Origin: Ferrovibrio sp.
GTDB taxonomy: Bacteria; Pseudomonadota; Alphaproteobacteria; Ferrovibrionales; Ferrovibrionaceae
NCBI RefSeq assembly: GCF_025869515.1
Contig: NZ_JAOZVR010000115.1
Coordinates: 1-32,405, forward strand
DNA length: 32,405 bases
Reading direction: 5' to 3'
Position numbers and translations under genes: made by a program. Below the pieces are notes generated by a model, which worked only from the letters and a program-made list of their open reading frames with translations, had not been told where the DNA came from and did no database searches. This document shows, piece after piece, positions 8,396 through 14,334 of the stretch (position 1 is its first letter; every line of letters begins with the position of its first letter).

Positions 8396-9019
8396 ATGTT
8401 CCGTTCTGTCACCGCTGCCATCGTCGGCCTTATCGGCCTGGTGGTCACTGCTCCGGCCTTCGCGCATCACGCCATGGACGGCCGTACCCCGGACAGCCTC
8501 GCGACCGGGCTGATCTCCGGCCTCGCCCATCCGGTGATCGGCCTCGATCATCTCGCCTTCATCTTCGCCGCCGGCCTGCTGGCGGCGCCGCGCAGCCGCG
8601 GCCTGCTGCTGCCGCTGGCCTTCGTCATCGCCTCGGCGCTCGGTTCGATGCTGCATCTGGGCGGTGTCAGCCTGCCGGCCGGTGAACTCCTGGTGGCCGG
8701 TTCGGTGCTGCTGCTTGGCGTGCTGCTGGTGTTTCCGCGCCAGATCAACGACGGGCTGTTTGCCGCCATTCTGGCGCTGGCCGGCCTGTTTCACGGCTAT
8801 GCCTTCGCCGAGAGCATCTTCGGTGCCGAGCAGACCCCGCTGGTCTCCTATCTGGCGGGTCTTGCCGTGATGGAATATGCCATTGCCGCCGGCACGGTGC
8901 TGATCTGGCGCCTGCTGAGCCGCCGCAACATTGCCATGCTGCCGCAGTTGAGCCGTCTCGCCGGTGTTGGCGTGGCGGTGGTCGGTGCGGTTTTCCTGGC
9001 GCTCAATATCGCCGGCTGA
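8396..9019 (+). CDS. HupE/UreJ family metal permease, B12-regulated (probable cobalt uptake)
   Basis: A 207-residue integral membrane protein. A signal peptide ends near APAFAHHAMDG, leaving an N-terminal His pair. The family motif HPVIGLDHLAFIFAAG is at about residues 44-59, and AGLFHGYAFAES follows in a later helix; these His/Asp residues are the expected metal ligands. About six hydrophobic segments follow the signal. HupE/UreJ proteins are nickel or cobalt transporters; control by a cobalamin riboswitch points to cobalt for B12 synthesis. The ATG at 8396 has GGGAGG seven bases upstream. Longer in-frame starts would lie inside the riboswitch and are rejected. Specificity for cobalt over nickel is inference. 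Confidence 0.92.
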   Translation: MFRSVTAAIVGLIGLVVTAPAFAHHAMDGRTPDSLATGLISGLAHPVIGLDHLAFIFAAGLLAAPRSRGLLLPLAFVIASALGSMLHLGGVSLPAGELLVAGSVLLLGVLLVFPRQINDGLFAAILALAGLFHGYAFAESIFGAEQTPLVSYLAGLAVMEYAIAAGTVLIWRLLSRRNIAMLPQLSRLAGVGVAVVGAVFLALNIAG

Positions 9020-9045
9020 CGCCAGCGGATCGCACATTTGTTACA

Positions 9046-9077
9046 GGGCGGGCGGCAGATCACACTGCCGCCCGCCC
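9046..9077 (+). terminator. Strong hairpin downstream of the HupE/UreJ gene
   Basis: GGGCGGGCGGCAG (9046-9058) pairs perfectly with CTGCCGCCCGCCC (9065-9077) across a 6-base loop, 27 bp after the stop codon. The stem is typical of an intrinsic terminator, but only two T residues follow, so termination may be weak or assisted. Confidence 0.6.
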
Positions 9078-9106
9078 TTGACTTACCCGGCGCGCGTTGC
9101 TATTTC
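9078..9106 (+). promoter_or_regulatory. Possible rho promoter
   Basis: TTGACT (9078-9083) and TATTTC (9101-9106) are 17 bp apart, starting directly after the hairpin arm, with the rho start codon about 200 bp downstream. The -35 is good and the -10 is poor. The remaining leader (9107-9303) shows no convincing gene; a long untranslated leader is normal for rho, which is often autoregulated. Confidence 0.35.
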
Positions 9107-9303
9107 GCTTAAGCAACCGGCCCATCTTCTTTCGGGCTGGCGCCGTTCTGGCACCCTTTCCGCACTATTTCGAATACCAGTTCATGATGCGGAACCTGCA
9201 TGGGCGGCTCTCAACACCCCCCTTCACTGGCTGCCGCTCTGCTCTGGAGCCGGCGCCCAATCTCCCAAACAAATCGCTCTAGCCTGAGTCCGCGAGTCCG
9301 TCG

Positions 9304-10656
9304 ATGAATCTCCAGGAACTGAAAACCAAATCCCCCACTGACCTGCTCGCCTTCGCCGAAGAGCTGCAGATCGAGAACGCCTCCACCCTGCGCAAGCAGG
9401 ACATGATGTTCGCGATCCTCAAGCAGCTGGCCGACAAGGAAGTCGAGATCACCGGCGAGGGCGTGCTGGAAGTGCTGCAGGACGGCTTCGGCTTCCTGCG
9501 CTCCGCCCAGGCCAACTACCTGCCGGGCCCCGATGACATCTATGTCAGCCCGAACCAGATTCGCCGCTTCGGTCTGCGCACCGGCGACACCATCGAGGGC
9601 ACGATCCGCGCCCCCAAGGACGGCGAGCGCTATTTCGCGCTGCTCAAGGTCAACACGATCAATTACGAAGACCCCGAGCAGAGCCGCCACAAGGTGCATT
9701 TCGACAACCTGACGCCGCTGTATCCGACCGAGCGGCTGAAGATGGAACTGCCGGCGATCGAGGAAGAGGCGCCGGCCGCGGCTGCCCCCGCTCCCAAGAC
9801 GCCGACCATCAAAAGCCGCGGCGGCGAAAAGCGCGAGAAGATCATTTCCGGCGGCCCCAAGCGCGATGTCTCGGCCCGCGTCATCGACCTGATCTCGCCG
9901 CAGGGCAAGGGCCAGCGCGCTCTGATCGTGGCGCCGCCGCGCACCGGCAAGACGATGCTGCTGCAGAACATCGCGCATGCCATCAGCCACAATCATCCGG
10001 AAGTCTATCTGATCGTCCTGCTGATCGACGAACGCCCGGAAGAAGTCACCGACATGCAGCGCACGGTGAAGGGCGAGGTGATTTCCTCCACCTTCGACGA
10101 GCCGGCAAGCCGCCATGTGCAGGTCACCGAAATGGTGCTGGAAAAGGCCAAGCGCCTGGTCGAACACAAGCGCGATGTCGTCATCCTGCTGGATTCGATC
10201 ACTCGCCTGGCGCGGGCCTACAACACCGTTGTGCCATCGTCGGGCAAGGTGCTGACCGGCGGCGTGGATGCCAACGCGCTGCAGAAGCCGAAGCGCTTCT
10301 TCGGCGCCGCCCGTAACATCGAAGAGGGTGGTTCGCTCACCATCATCGCCACCGCGCTGATCGAAACCGGTTCGCGCATGGACGAAGTGATCTTCGAAGA
10401 GTTCAAGGGCACCGGTAACTCGGAAATCATCCTCGACCGCAAGCTGTCGGACAAGCGCACCTTCCCGGCCATCGACATCACCAAGTCGGGTACCCGCAAG
10501 GAAGAGCTGCTGGTCGACAAGGGCGTGCTGGCCAAGATGTGGGTGCTGCGCCGCATCCTCATGCCGATGGGCGGCCAGGACGCGATGGAATTCCTGCTCG
10601 ACAAGATCAAGCACAGCAAGACCAATGCCGATTTCTTCGATTCGATGAATACGTAA
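9304..10656 (+). CDS. rho: Transcription termination factor Rho
   Basis: A 450-residue hexameric RNA-dependent ATPase that releases transcripts from RNA polymerase. The order is an N-terminal Rho_N domain (about 5-47), a cold-shock-like RNA-binding domain (about 50-125, with DGFGFLRS), an ATPase with Walker [13 protein letters not shown] (about 210-221), Walker [17 protein letters not shown] (about 288-303), and the Q/R-loop region before the end. E. coli Rho has 419 residues; the extra length comes mainly from a Glu/Ala/Pro linker (about residues 150-185) between the RNA-binding and ATPase domains. The ATG at 9304 begins the standard MNLQELK. It is monocistronic, closed by a strong intrinsic terminator. 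Confidence 0.98.
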   Translation: MNLQELKTKSPTDLLAFAEELQIENASTLRKQDMMFAILKQLADKEVEITGEGVLEVLQDGFGFLRSAQANYLPGPDDIYVSPNQIRRFGLRTGDTIEGTIRAPKDGERYFALLKVNTINYEDPEQSRHKVHFDNLTPLYPTERLKMELPAIEEEAPAAAAPAPKTPTIKSRGGEKREKIISGGPKRDVSARVIDLISPQGKGQRALIVAPPRTGKTMLLQNIAHAISHNHPEVYLIVLLIDERPEEVTDMQRTVKGEVISSTFDEPASRHVQVTEMVLEKAKRLVEHKRDVVILLDSITRLARAYNTVVPSSGKVLTGGVDANALQKPKRFFGAARNIEEGGSLTIIATALIETGSRMDEVIFEEFKGTGNSEIILDRKLSDKRTFPAIDITKSGTRKEELLVDKGVLAKMWVLRRILMPMGGQDAMEFLLDKIKHSKTNADFFDSMNT

Positions 10657-10683
10657 AGACGGCAGCTGCCGAAACGACGGGCG

Positions 10684-10716
10684 ACGGGCGGGCGAAAACC
10701 CGCCCGTTTCTTTTTG
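10684..10716 (+). terminator. Rho-independent terminator of rho
   Basis: ACGGGCGGG (10684-10692) pairs perfectly with CCCGCCCGT (10699-10707) around a CGAAAA loop, followed by TTCTTTTT. It is the clearest intrinsic terminator in this part of the window and lies 27 bp after the rho stop. Confidence 0.93.
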
Positions 10717-10786
10717 TCTCAATTCCGGACCTTTTTGCCGTTATAGTCATTCTTCAGGGGGTACCGTTCGCCACAGGAGAACCGAC

Positions 10787-11326
10787 ATGCAGCGCATTCT
10801 GCTGACCACCGCCCTCTCTGGTTTCCTCGTCCTGACCTCTCCGGCCCTTCTGGCTGCCGAAAAGAGCATTCCCATCAGCGAGATTTCTGCCAACGGCGTC
10901 GGCATGGCGCTGGGCATCATCGTGGCGAAAGACACGCCCCAGGGCCTGCTGCTGACCCCGGACCTCAAACAGGTCGGAACCCCGGGACCGCATGGCTTCC
11001 ACCTGCATGAGAAAGGCAGTTGCGGCACCGGCCCGGGCCCCGACGGGCGGCCTGCCGCCGGCATGGCCGCCGGCGGTCATTACGATCCGCAGAAGACCGG
11101 CAGGCATCACGGTCCGCATGCCATGGGCGGCCACCGGGGCGACCTGCCGCCGCTGGTGGTCAATGGCGACGGCACGGCGACCTTGCCGGTGATCGCGCCG
11201 CATCTGAAGGTCAGCGACCTCGCGGGCAAGGCGCTGATGATCCATGCCGGCGGCGACAATTACAGTGATATGCCGGCTCCGCTCGGCGGCGGCGGTCCGC
11301 GTATCGCCTGCGGTGTCATCAAGTAG
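10787..11326 (+). CDS. sodC: Periplasmic Cu/Zn superoxide dismutase
   Basis: A 179-residue secreted enzyme that dismutates superoxide in the periplasm. A signal peptide covers about residues 1-23 (ending PALLAAE). Metal ligands are visible in HGFHLHEKGSC (about residues 69-79), in the His-rich GGHYDPQKTGRHHGPH, and in ALMIHAGGDNYSD. The Cys of GSC and the Cys of RIACGVIK form the conserved disulfide. The ATG at 10787 is preceded by AGGAG. It lies 5 bp upstream of an AraC regulator and is probably co-transcribed with it. A TATAGT at 10742-10747 could be the -10, but its -35 is weak. Confidence 0.96.
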   Translation: MQRILLTTALSGFLVLTSPALLAAEKSIPISEISANGVGMALGIIVAKDTPQGLLLTPDLKQVGTPGPHGFHLHEKGSCGTGPGPDGRPAAGMAAGGHYDPQKTGRHHGPHAMGGHRGDLPPLVVNGDGTATLPVIAPHLKVSDLAGKALMIHAGGDNYSDMPAPLGGGGPRIACGVIK

Positions 11327-11331
11327 GCGGC

Positions 11332-12183
11332 ATGACGCGGCCCGGCGACTGGCTCGATTTCGCCCGCGATCCGCTGAGCGGCACCGAGGCCGTGCGGGCG
11401 CAGTTCCATGCCCATGCCTATGATCCGCATTTCCATGACCAGGTGCTGGTCGGCATCACCGAGCGCGGCGTGCAGCAGTTCCGCTGCCGTCGCCAGGTCC
11501 ATCGCAGCACGCCGGGCCGGCTGATTTTCTTCGAGCCGGGCGAGACCCATGACGGCGAGGCCTATGAAGCGGCCGGCTTCATCTATGCGATGCTGTATTT
11601 CGATCCGCACTGGCTGCGCGATGCGGCAGCCCTGTATACCGGCCGCAATACCGGCGAGCGGGTCTTCCACTTCCCGCGCACGCTGGATGACGATACCGGA
11701 CTGGCGCAGGCGATCCGCCGCGCCTGCCGGCAGATCGCCCGGCCCGACAGCCGCATGGCGCGCGACGCCGCGCTCGATGGCGTGGTTGCGATCCTGGCCC
11801 GGCGTTTTGCCGGCGGCGCGGCGACCGGGGCCATGCCGGCGCCGCGTATGGCCCGGCTGGCGCGCGAAGCCATCGATGCCGGTTTCGACCGCCCCGATCT
11901 CGGCCTGGAAGACCTGGCATCGATGGCCGGCACCGACCGTTTCCGCCTGAGCCGCGCCTTTGCCGGTGCCTATGGCCTGGCGCCGCATGCCTATCTGGTG
12001 CAACGCCGGCTCAACCGCGCGCGCAGCCTGCTGGCCGGCGGCGACACGCCGGCCGATGTGGCGGCAGCGACCGGATTCTCCGACCAGAGCCATATGGGAC
12101 GCTGGTTTCGCCGCGCCTTCGGCATGACTCCGGCGGCCTATCGCCGGCTCTGCACAAATCTTCCAGACCCCGGCGGCACCTGA
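11332..12183 (+). CDS. AraC family transcriptional regulator with N-terminal cupin
   Basis: A 283-residue regulator. The N-terminal half is an AraC-type cupin sensor (HAHAYDPHFHDQVLVGITERG and the typical GRLIFFEPGETHDG). The C-terminal ~100 residues are the double helix-turn-helix: LGLEDLASMAGTDRFRLSRAF as the first and DVAAATGFSDQSHMGRWFRR as the second, followed by the family end FGMTPAAYRR. It starts 5 bp after the sodC stop and is followed after 41 bp by a DUF2000 gene. The ligand is unknown; the local target may be the DUF2000 gene or its own operon. Confidence 0.94.
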   Translation: MTRPGDWLDFARDPLSGTEAVRAQFHAHAYDPHFHDQVLVGITERGVQQFRCRRQVHRSTPGRLIFFEPGETHDGEAYEAAGFIYAMLYFDPHWLRDAAALYTGRNTGERVFHFPRTLDDDTGLAQAIRRACRQIARPDSRMARDAALDGVVAILARRFAGGAATGAMPAPRMARLAREAIDAGFDRPDLGLEDLASMAGTDRFRLSRAFAGAYGLAPHAYLVQRRLNRARSLLAGGDTPADVAAATGFSDQSHMGRWFRRAFGMTPAAYRRLCTNLPDPGGT

Positions 12184-12224
12184 CGGCAAGCTTGCTGCAC
12201 TGAAGCAAGAAGGGATTGCCGTCC

Positions 12225-12632
12225 GTGTTCACCACCAAGATCGCCATTGTCGTGCGCGAGGATCTGGCGCAATGGCAGAAACTCAATGTCACCGCGTTTC
12301 TGTCCAGCGGCATCGTCGCCGCCGTGCCGGACTGCATCGGCGCGGCCTATATCGATGCCGCTGGCCGGCAGTACACGGCAATGTGCGGCCAGCCGATCCT
12401 GGTTTTTGCCGCGCCGCTGCCTGAGTTGCAAAAGGCGCATGGCTGCGCCTGCGACCAGGGCCTGACGATCGTGCCCTATGTCGAGGCGATGTTCGCCACC
12501 GGCCATGACGCCGCCAACCGCGCGGTGTTTGCCGAGGGCGATGCGGTGGCGCAGAACTGGGTCGGGCTGGCCTTCCATGGCGAGCGCAGGGCGGTCGACA
12601 GGGCCGTGAAGGGCCTCAGGCTGCACCCCTGA
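12225..12632 (+). CDS. DUF2000 family protein
   Basis: A 135-residue protein matching the DUF2000 family in opening (KIAIVVREDLAQWQKLNVTAFL), in the central CIGAAYIDAAGRQY and in length. The function is unknown; the family often sits beside AraC-type regulators, as here. I chose GTG at 12225, which has AGAAGGGA about 10 bases upstream. An in-frame TTG at 12216 is too close to that site. It is probably translated from the sodC-araC transcript. Confidence 0.8.
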   Translation: MFTTKIAIVVREDLAQWQKLNVTAFLSSGIVAAVPDCIGAAYIDAAGRQYTAMCGQPILVFAAPLPELQKAHGCACDQGLTIVPYVEAMFATGHDAANRAVFAEGDAVAQNWVGLAFHGERRAVDRAVKGLRLHP

Positions 12633-12648
12633 TCAATCTGCCCGGCGA

Positions 12649-13137
12649 TCAGATATCCGGATTGAAGAAATCGGCGGCCAGCATGATCATGTCGACGGTT
12701 TCGCCATCGGCGCCGAGCGGCAGGCGCAGGATTTCATAATCATGCGTGCGGTTGTCGATCAGCATGTCGAGCCGTTCGACCAGCGGCACACGGCGCCGCA
12801 CCACCTCATCGTAAGCAGCCTGCACATGGCGGCGGTAGGTCGGCTCGGGCAGGTCATCCAGCCAGCGGCCGGTCGGGTCGTAGCCGAAGCGTTCCACCGC
12901 ACGGGTGCCGACCAGGCGGAAGCGGTAGCGTAGCGCACCGGGTATCGCGTCTGGCGCGGCATCGGGCACCACTTCGGCCAGTGAAATATTGCCGAGCAGC
13001 CAGGTGAACTGCATCGGATCGAGATCGGCGCGCGCCGGCAACCTGCGATCGGCCCGCTTGTCATGCCAGTAGTCCAGCAGGCGACGCAGCCGCGGGCGCT
13101 GCACGGTCTCGGCCGTGGCTTCGATCAGATTGCTCAC
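12649..13137 (-). CDS. PAS-domain (PAS_5 type) protein of unknown function
   Basis: A protein of about 162 residues with the pattern seen in alphaproteobacterial PAS_5 proteins: RLRRLLDYWHDKRADRRLPAR, then DPMQFTWLLGNISLAEV, RFRLVGTRAVERFGYDPTGR, and a last strand DYEILRLPLGADGETVDMI. There is no attached output domain. The start is uncertain. GTG at 13137 gives a length like the paralogue at 17032-17532 and is preferred. ATG at 13185 and ATG at 13272 are in frame, but the longer N-terminus is not conserved-looking and would run across the Fur-box promoter. The role is probably sensory or stand-alone ligand binding. Confidence 0.72.
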   Translation of the reverse strand: MSNLIEATAETVQRPRLRRLLDYWHDKRADRRLPARADLDPMQFTWLLGNISLAEVVPDAAPDAIPGALRYRFRLVGTRAVERFGYDPTGRWLDDLPEPTYRRHVQAAYDEVVRRRVPLVERLDMLIDNRTHDYEILRLPLGADGETVDMIMLAADFFNPDI

Positions 13138-13230
13138 CCCTGAATCTGTCCCCCCGCATGGCCTGATGGCCGTTACCGACAGCATCGCGGGCCGGCCGTG
13201 AAAAAAGTCTTGCCGCTGTGCAGAAAGCTC

Positions 13231-13258
13231 TTGTAATTGAAAATCATTCTCATATACT
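13231..13258 (+). promoter_or_regulatory. Promoter with Fur box in the spacer
   Basis: TTGTAA (13231-13236) and TATACT (13253-13258) form a sigma-70-like promoter with a 16-bp spacer. The spacer contains TGAAAATCATTCTCA (13238-13252), which matches the 7-1-7 Fur consensus TGATAATnATTATCA at 12 of 14 defined positions. Binding there would block polymerase when iron is plentiful. The downstream product is unclear. The box is palindromic and could also act on the PAS gene, whose likely start is about 100 bp away on the minus strand. Confidence 0.6.
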
Positions 13259-13482
13259 CGGGCGCATCGCACCCCGGTGCGGTTCTTAGGTCGGCCCCGT
13301 CACTCTGCTGGTCGTGATGGGGTTCGTGGTCGGTCCGTCAGAATGGGGCATTGGCGGGCCGACCCGACCGAAAATCCGGCAAAACTCCTTACATCGTCAA
13401 ACAGGATCAGTGGCTTACGCAGAGCCATGCAGCATTCGTGTGTGAGTTAATGTTTATCTGCATGAAGTGATGTGAAATAACA
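13259..13482 (+). other. Gene-free region with several stem-loops
   Basis: I see no coding sequence here. Downstream of the Fur-box promoter the plus strand can form CGCAC/GTGCG (13268-13272 with 13277-13281 approximately), CCCCGTCAC/GTGATGGGG (13295-13303 with 13314-13322, one G-U pair) and GGTCGGTCC/GGGCCGACC (13328-13336 with 13356-13364, one G-U pair). No T-tract follows. This could be a structured small RNA or a long leader. The last 100 bp are AT-rich and lead into the next promoter. Confidence 0.4.
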
Positions 13483-13513
13483 TTGATTTCAAAATATATA
13501 TGTGGAATATAGA
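13483..13513 (+). promoter_or_regulatory. Probable promoter of the SAM-II leader
   Basis: TTGATT (13483-13488) and TATAGA (13508-13513) are 19 bp apart in an AT-rich patch, about 20 bp upstream of the SAM-II aptamer. The spacing is on the long side. It fits a transcript starting near 13520, so that the riboswitch is at its 5' end. Confidence 0.5.
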
Positions 13514-13534
13514 CTCCATCCGGTTCACACCGGA

Positions 13535-13584
13535 TCGCGGGATTTGAAGGGCAGCTTGCGCCGCGACACCAACGCTAAAGCGCC
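13535..13584 (+). promoter_or_regulatory. SAM-II riboswitch aptamer
   Basis: The segment shows the SAM-II pseudoknot. P1 is TCGCGG (13535-13540) with CCGCGA (13561-13566). Loop 1 carries the conserved GATTTG (13541-13546) and then GGCAGCTTGC (13550-13559). The 3' strand GCTAAAGCGCC (13574-13584) pairs back with loop 1 (C559-G574, G558-C575, T557-A577, T556-A578, C555-G580, G554-C581, then GGC with GCC), leaving the U and A bulges typical of the class. The segment between P1 and the 3' strand is shorter than in the usual consensus. SAM-II normally controls methionine genes in Alphaproteobacteria; here a leader peptide and two small unknown genes follow. Confidence 0.7.
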
Positions 13585-13600
13585 ACGGCGAAAGTCGTGG
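13583..13600 (+). promoter_or_regulatory. GAAA-capped hairpin competing with the SAM-II pseudoknot
   Basis: CCACGGC (13583-13589) pairs with GTCGTGG (13594-13600) around a GAAA tetraloop, with one G-U pair. Its first two C residues are also the last two bases of the SAM-II pseudoknot strand, so the two structures compete at the edge. It ends 14 bases before the leader peptide's GGAG site and may be part of the expression platform. Confidence 0.5.
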
Positions 13601-13625
13601 GCCCGGAATCGTTCGGAGAAGACCC

Positions 13626-13667
13626 ATGACCACGACCCGTAAATCCCAACTCTGTTGTTGTCGCTGA
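13626..13667 (+). CDS. Cysteine-rich leader peptide (MTTTRKSQLCCCR)
   Basis: A 13-codon ORF. The ATG at 13626 is 7 bases after GGAG (13615-13618), and the peptide ends with three consecutive TGT cysteine codons, CGC and TGA. Runs of codons for one amino acid just before a stop are typical of attenuation leader peptides; poly-cysteine leaders are known for sulfur genes in mycobacteria. The first part of the ORF (13633-13642) is perfectly complementary to 13720-13729 in the downstream hairpin. The gap to the next gene is 79 bp. A regulatory rather than functional peptide is inference; the ORF and its ribosome site are seen directly. Confidence 0.65.
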   Translation: MTTTRKSQLCCCR

Positions 13668-13708
13668 TCGCAGCCCGCCTGCCGTCCCAACCTTTCCGCG
13701 ACATGACT

Positions 13709-13731
13709 GCCGAACCCGGTTACGGGTCGGC
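13709..13731 (+). promoter_or_regulatory. Stem-loop with alternative pairing to the leader ORF
   Basis: GCCG-A-ACCCG (13709-13718) pairs with CGGGT-CGGC (13723-13731) around a GTTA loop, with one bulged A, just before the GGAG site (13736-13739) of the next gene. Its 3' part, TTACGGGTCG (13720-13729), is also a perfect 10-base match to CGACCCGTAA in the leader ORF, so two mutually exclusive folds exist. Confidence 0.55.
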
Positions 13732-13746
13732 CAACGGAGTTCTTCC

Positions 13747-13953
13747 ATGAGTGAAGCCTATGTGATCGAGGCGGCCGGTGCGGCCGCCGGTGTGGTGATC
13801 CGCGAACGCGGCGGGTTCCGCTTCTTCGCCGCCACGCCGCAATTCTCCGCCATCGAACAGCAGCTGTTCCGTCGCACCGCCGATGCGGAAAAGGCGGCGC
13901 GTGCCCTGCAGCGTGCCGCCAACGATAACCAGTCAGCCCGCGCCTGGAGGTAA
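13747..13953 (+). CDS. Small protein of unknown function, sulfur-amino-acid-free
   Basis: A 68-residue protein I do not recognise as a named family. It has a short strand-rich N-terminal part (SEAYVIEAAGAAAGVVIRE, then GGFRFFAATPQFSAIEQ) and a helical, Ala/Arg-rich end (DAEKAARALQRAANDNQ). It contains no Cys and no Met except the initiator. The ATG at 13747 is 7 bases after GGAG. It is the first full gene after the SAM-II/leader-peptide leader and is followed after 4 bp by another small gene. The codon use resembles the surrounding chromosome, supporting a real gene. Confidence 0.75.
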   Translation: MSEAYVIEAAGAAAGVVIRERGGFRFFAATPQFSAIEQQLFRRTADAEKAARALQRAANDNQSARAWR

Positions 13954-13957
13954 GACC

Positions 13958-14233
13958 GTGACCGATATCCAGCTGGATGTTCCCATCCATGTGACGCATC
14001 ACCCGCGCGGCCGCCGCCAGACTGACTCGAAGGTGGGTCTGGCCAGCCGCCTGCAAGCCGCTTTCGGCGCTTTCCTGGCGCCCGAGAAATTTCAAGGCGG
14101 GCGCCTGCTGCCGGCCAGCAACGACAACGCCACGCCGGACGGTGTCTCTCTGGCCGATCCGCTGGCACTGCCGCCCGACTGGCATGCGGCCGGTGACTTG
14201 TTGTCGCTGAGTTTCCTGCCGTTCGAGCGTTGA
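13958..14233 (+). CDS. Small protein of unknown function, second gene of the SAM-II unit
   Basis: A 91-residue protein starting at GTG 13958, with GGAGG nine bases upstream and only 4 bp after the previous stop, so the two are surely co-transcribed. I recognise no family. Visible features are an acidic-to-basic N-terminus (TDIQLDVPIHVTHHPRGRR), a central SRLQAAFGAFLAPEKF, and a leucine-rich end (DLLSLSFLPFER). It has no Cys and no internal Met. It shares an A(S/A)NDN motif with its neighbour (LPASNDNA here, QRAANDNQ there), common in small alphaproteobacterial proteins. It is followed by an intrinsic terminator. Confidence 0.7.
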   Translation: MTDIQLDVPIHVTHHPRGRRQTDSKVGLASRLQAAFGAFLAPEKFQGGRLLPASNDNATPDGVSLADPLALPPDWHAAGDLLSLSFLPFER

Positions 14234-14301
14234 GTGCGACGATCGAACGGCACACCCTCACCAGGTGCTTTGATGCCGCGTCCGGGCTGGTTGGGTCTTG
14301 C

Positions 14302-14334
14302 GCCCGTCGGTCTGCAAGGCCGGCGGGCTTTTTT
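14302..14334 (+). terminator. Intrinsic terminator of the small-gene operon
   Basis: GCCCGTCGGTC (14302-14312) pairs with GGCCGGCGGGC (14318-14328) around TGCAA, with two G-U pairs, followed by six T. It closes the plus-strand unit and touches the stop codon of the convergent HugZ-like gene. Confidence 0.9.

Noticed and set aside
9097..9282. A 61-codon ORF upstream of rho that could be a rho leader peptide
   Set aside because: The reading frame has no clear ribosome site and its composition is not typical. Known rho leaders are shorter; nothing in the sequence supports it.
13185..13272. Longer N-terminus for the PAS-like protein (ATG at 13272 or 13185)
   Set aside because: It would overlap the Fur-box promoter, adds residues with no match to the paralogue at 17032-17532, and shows no ribosome site.
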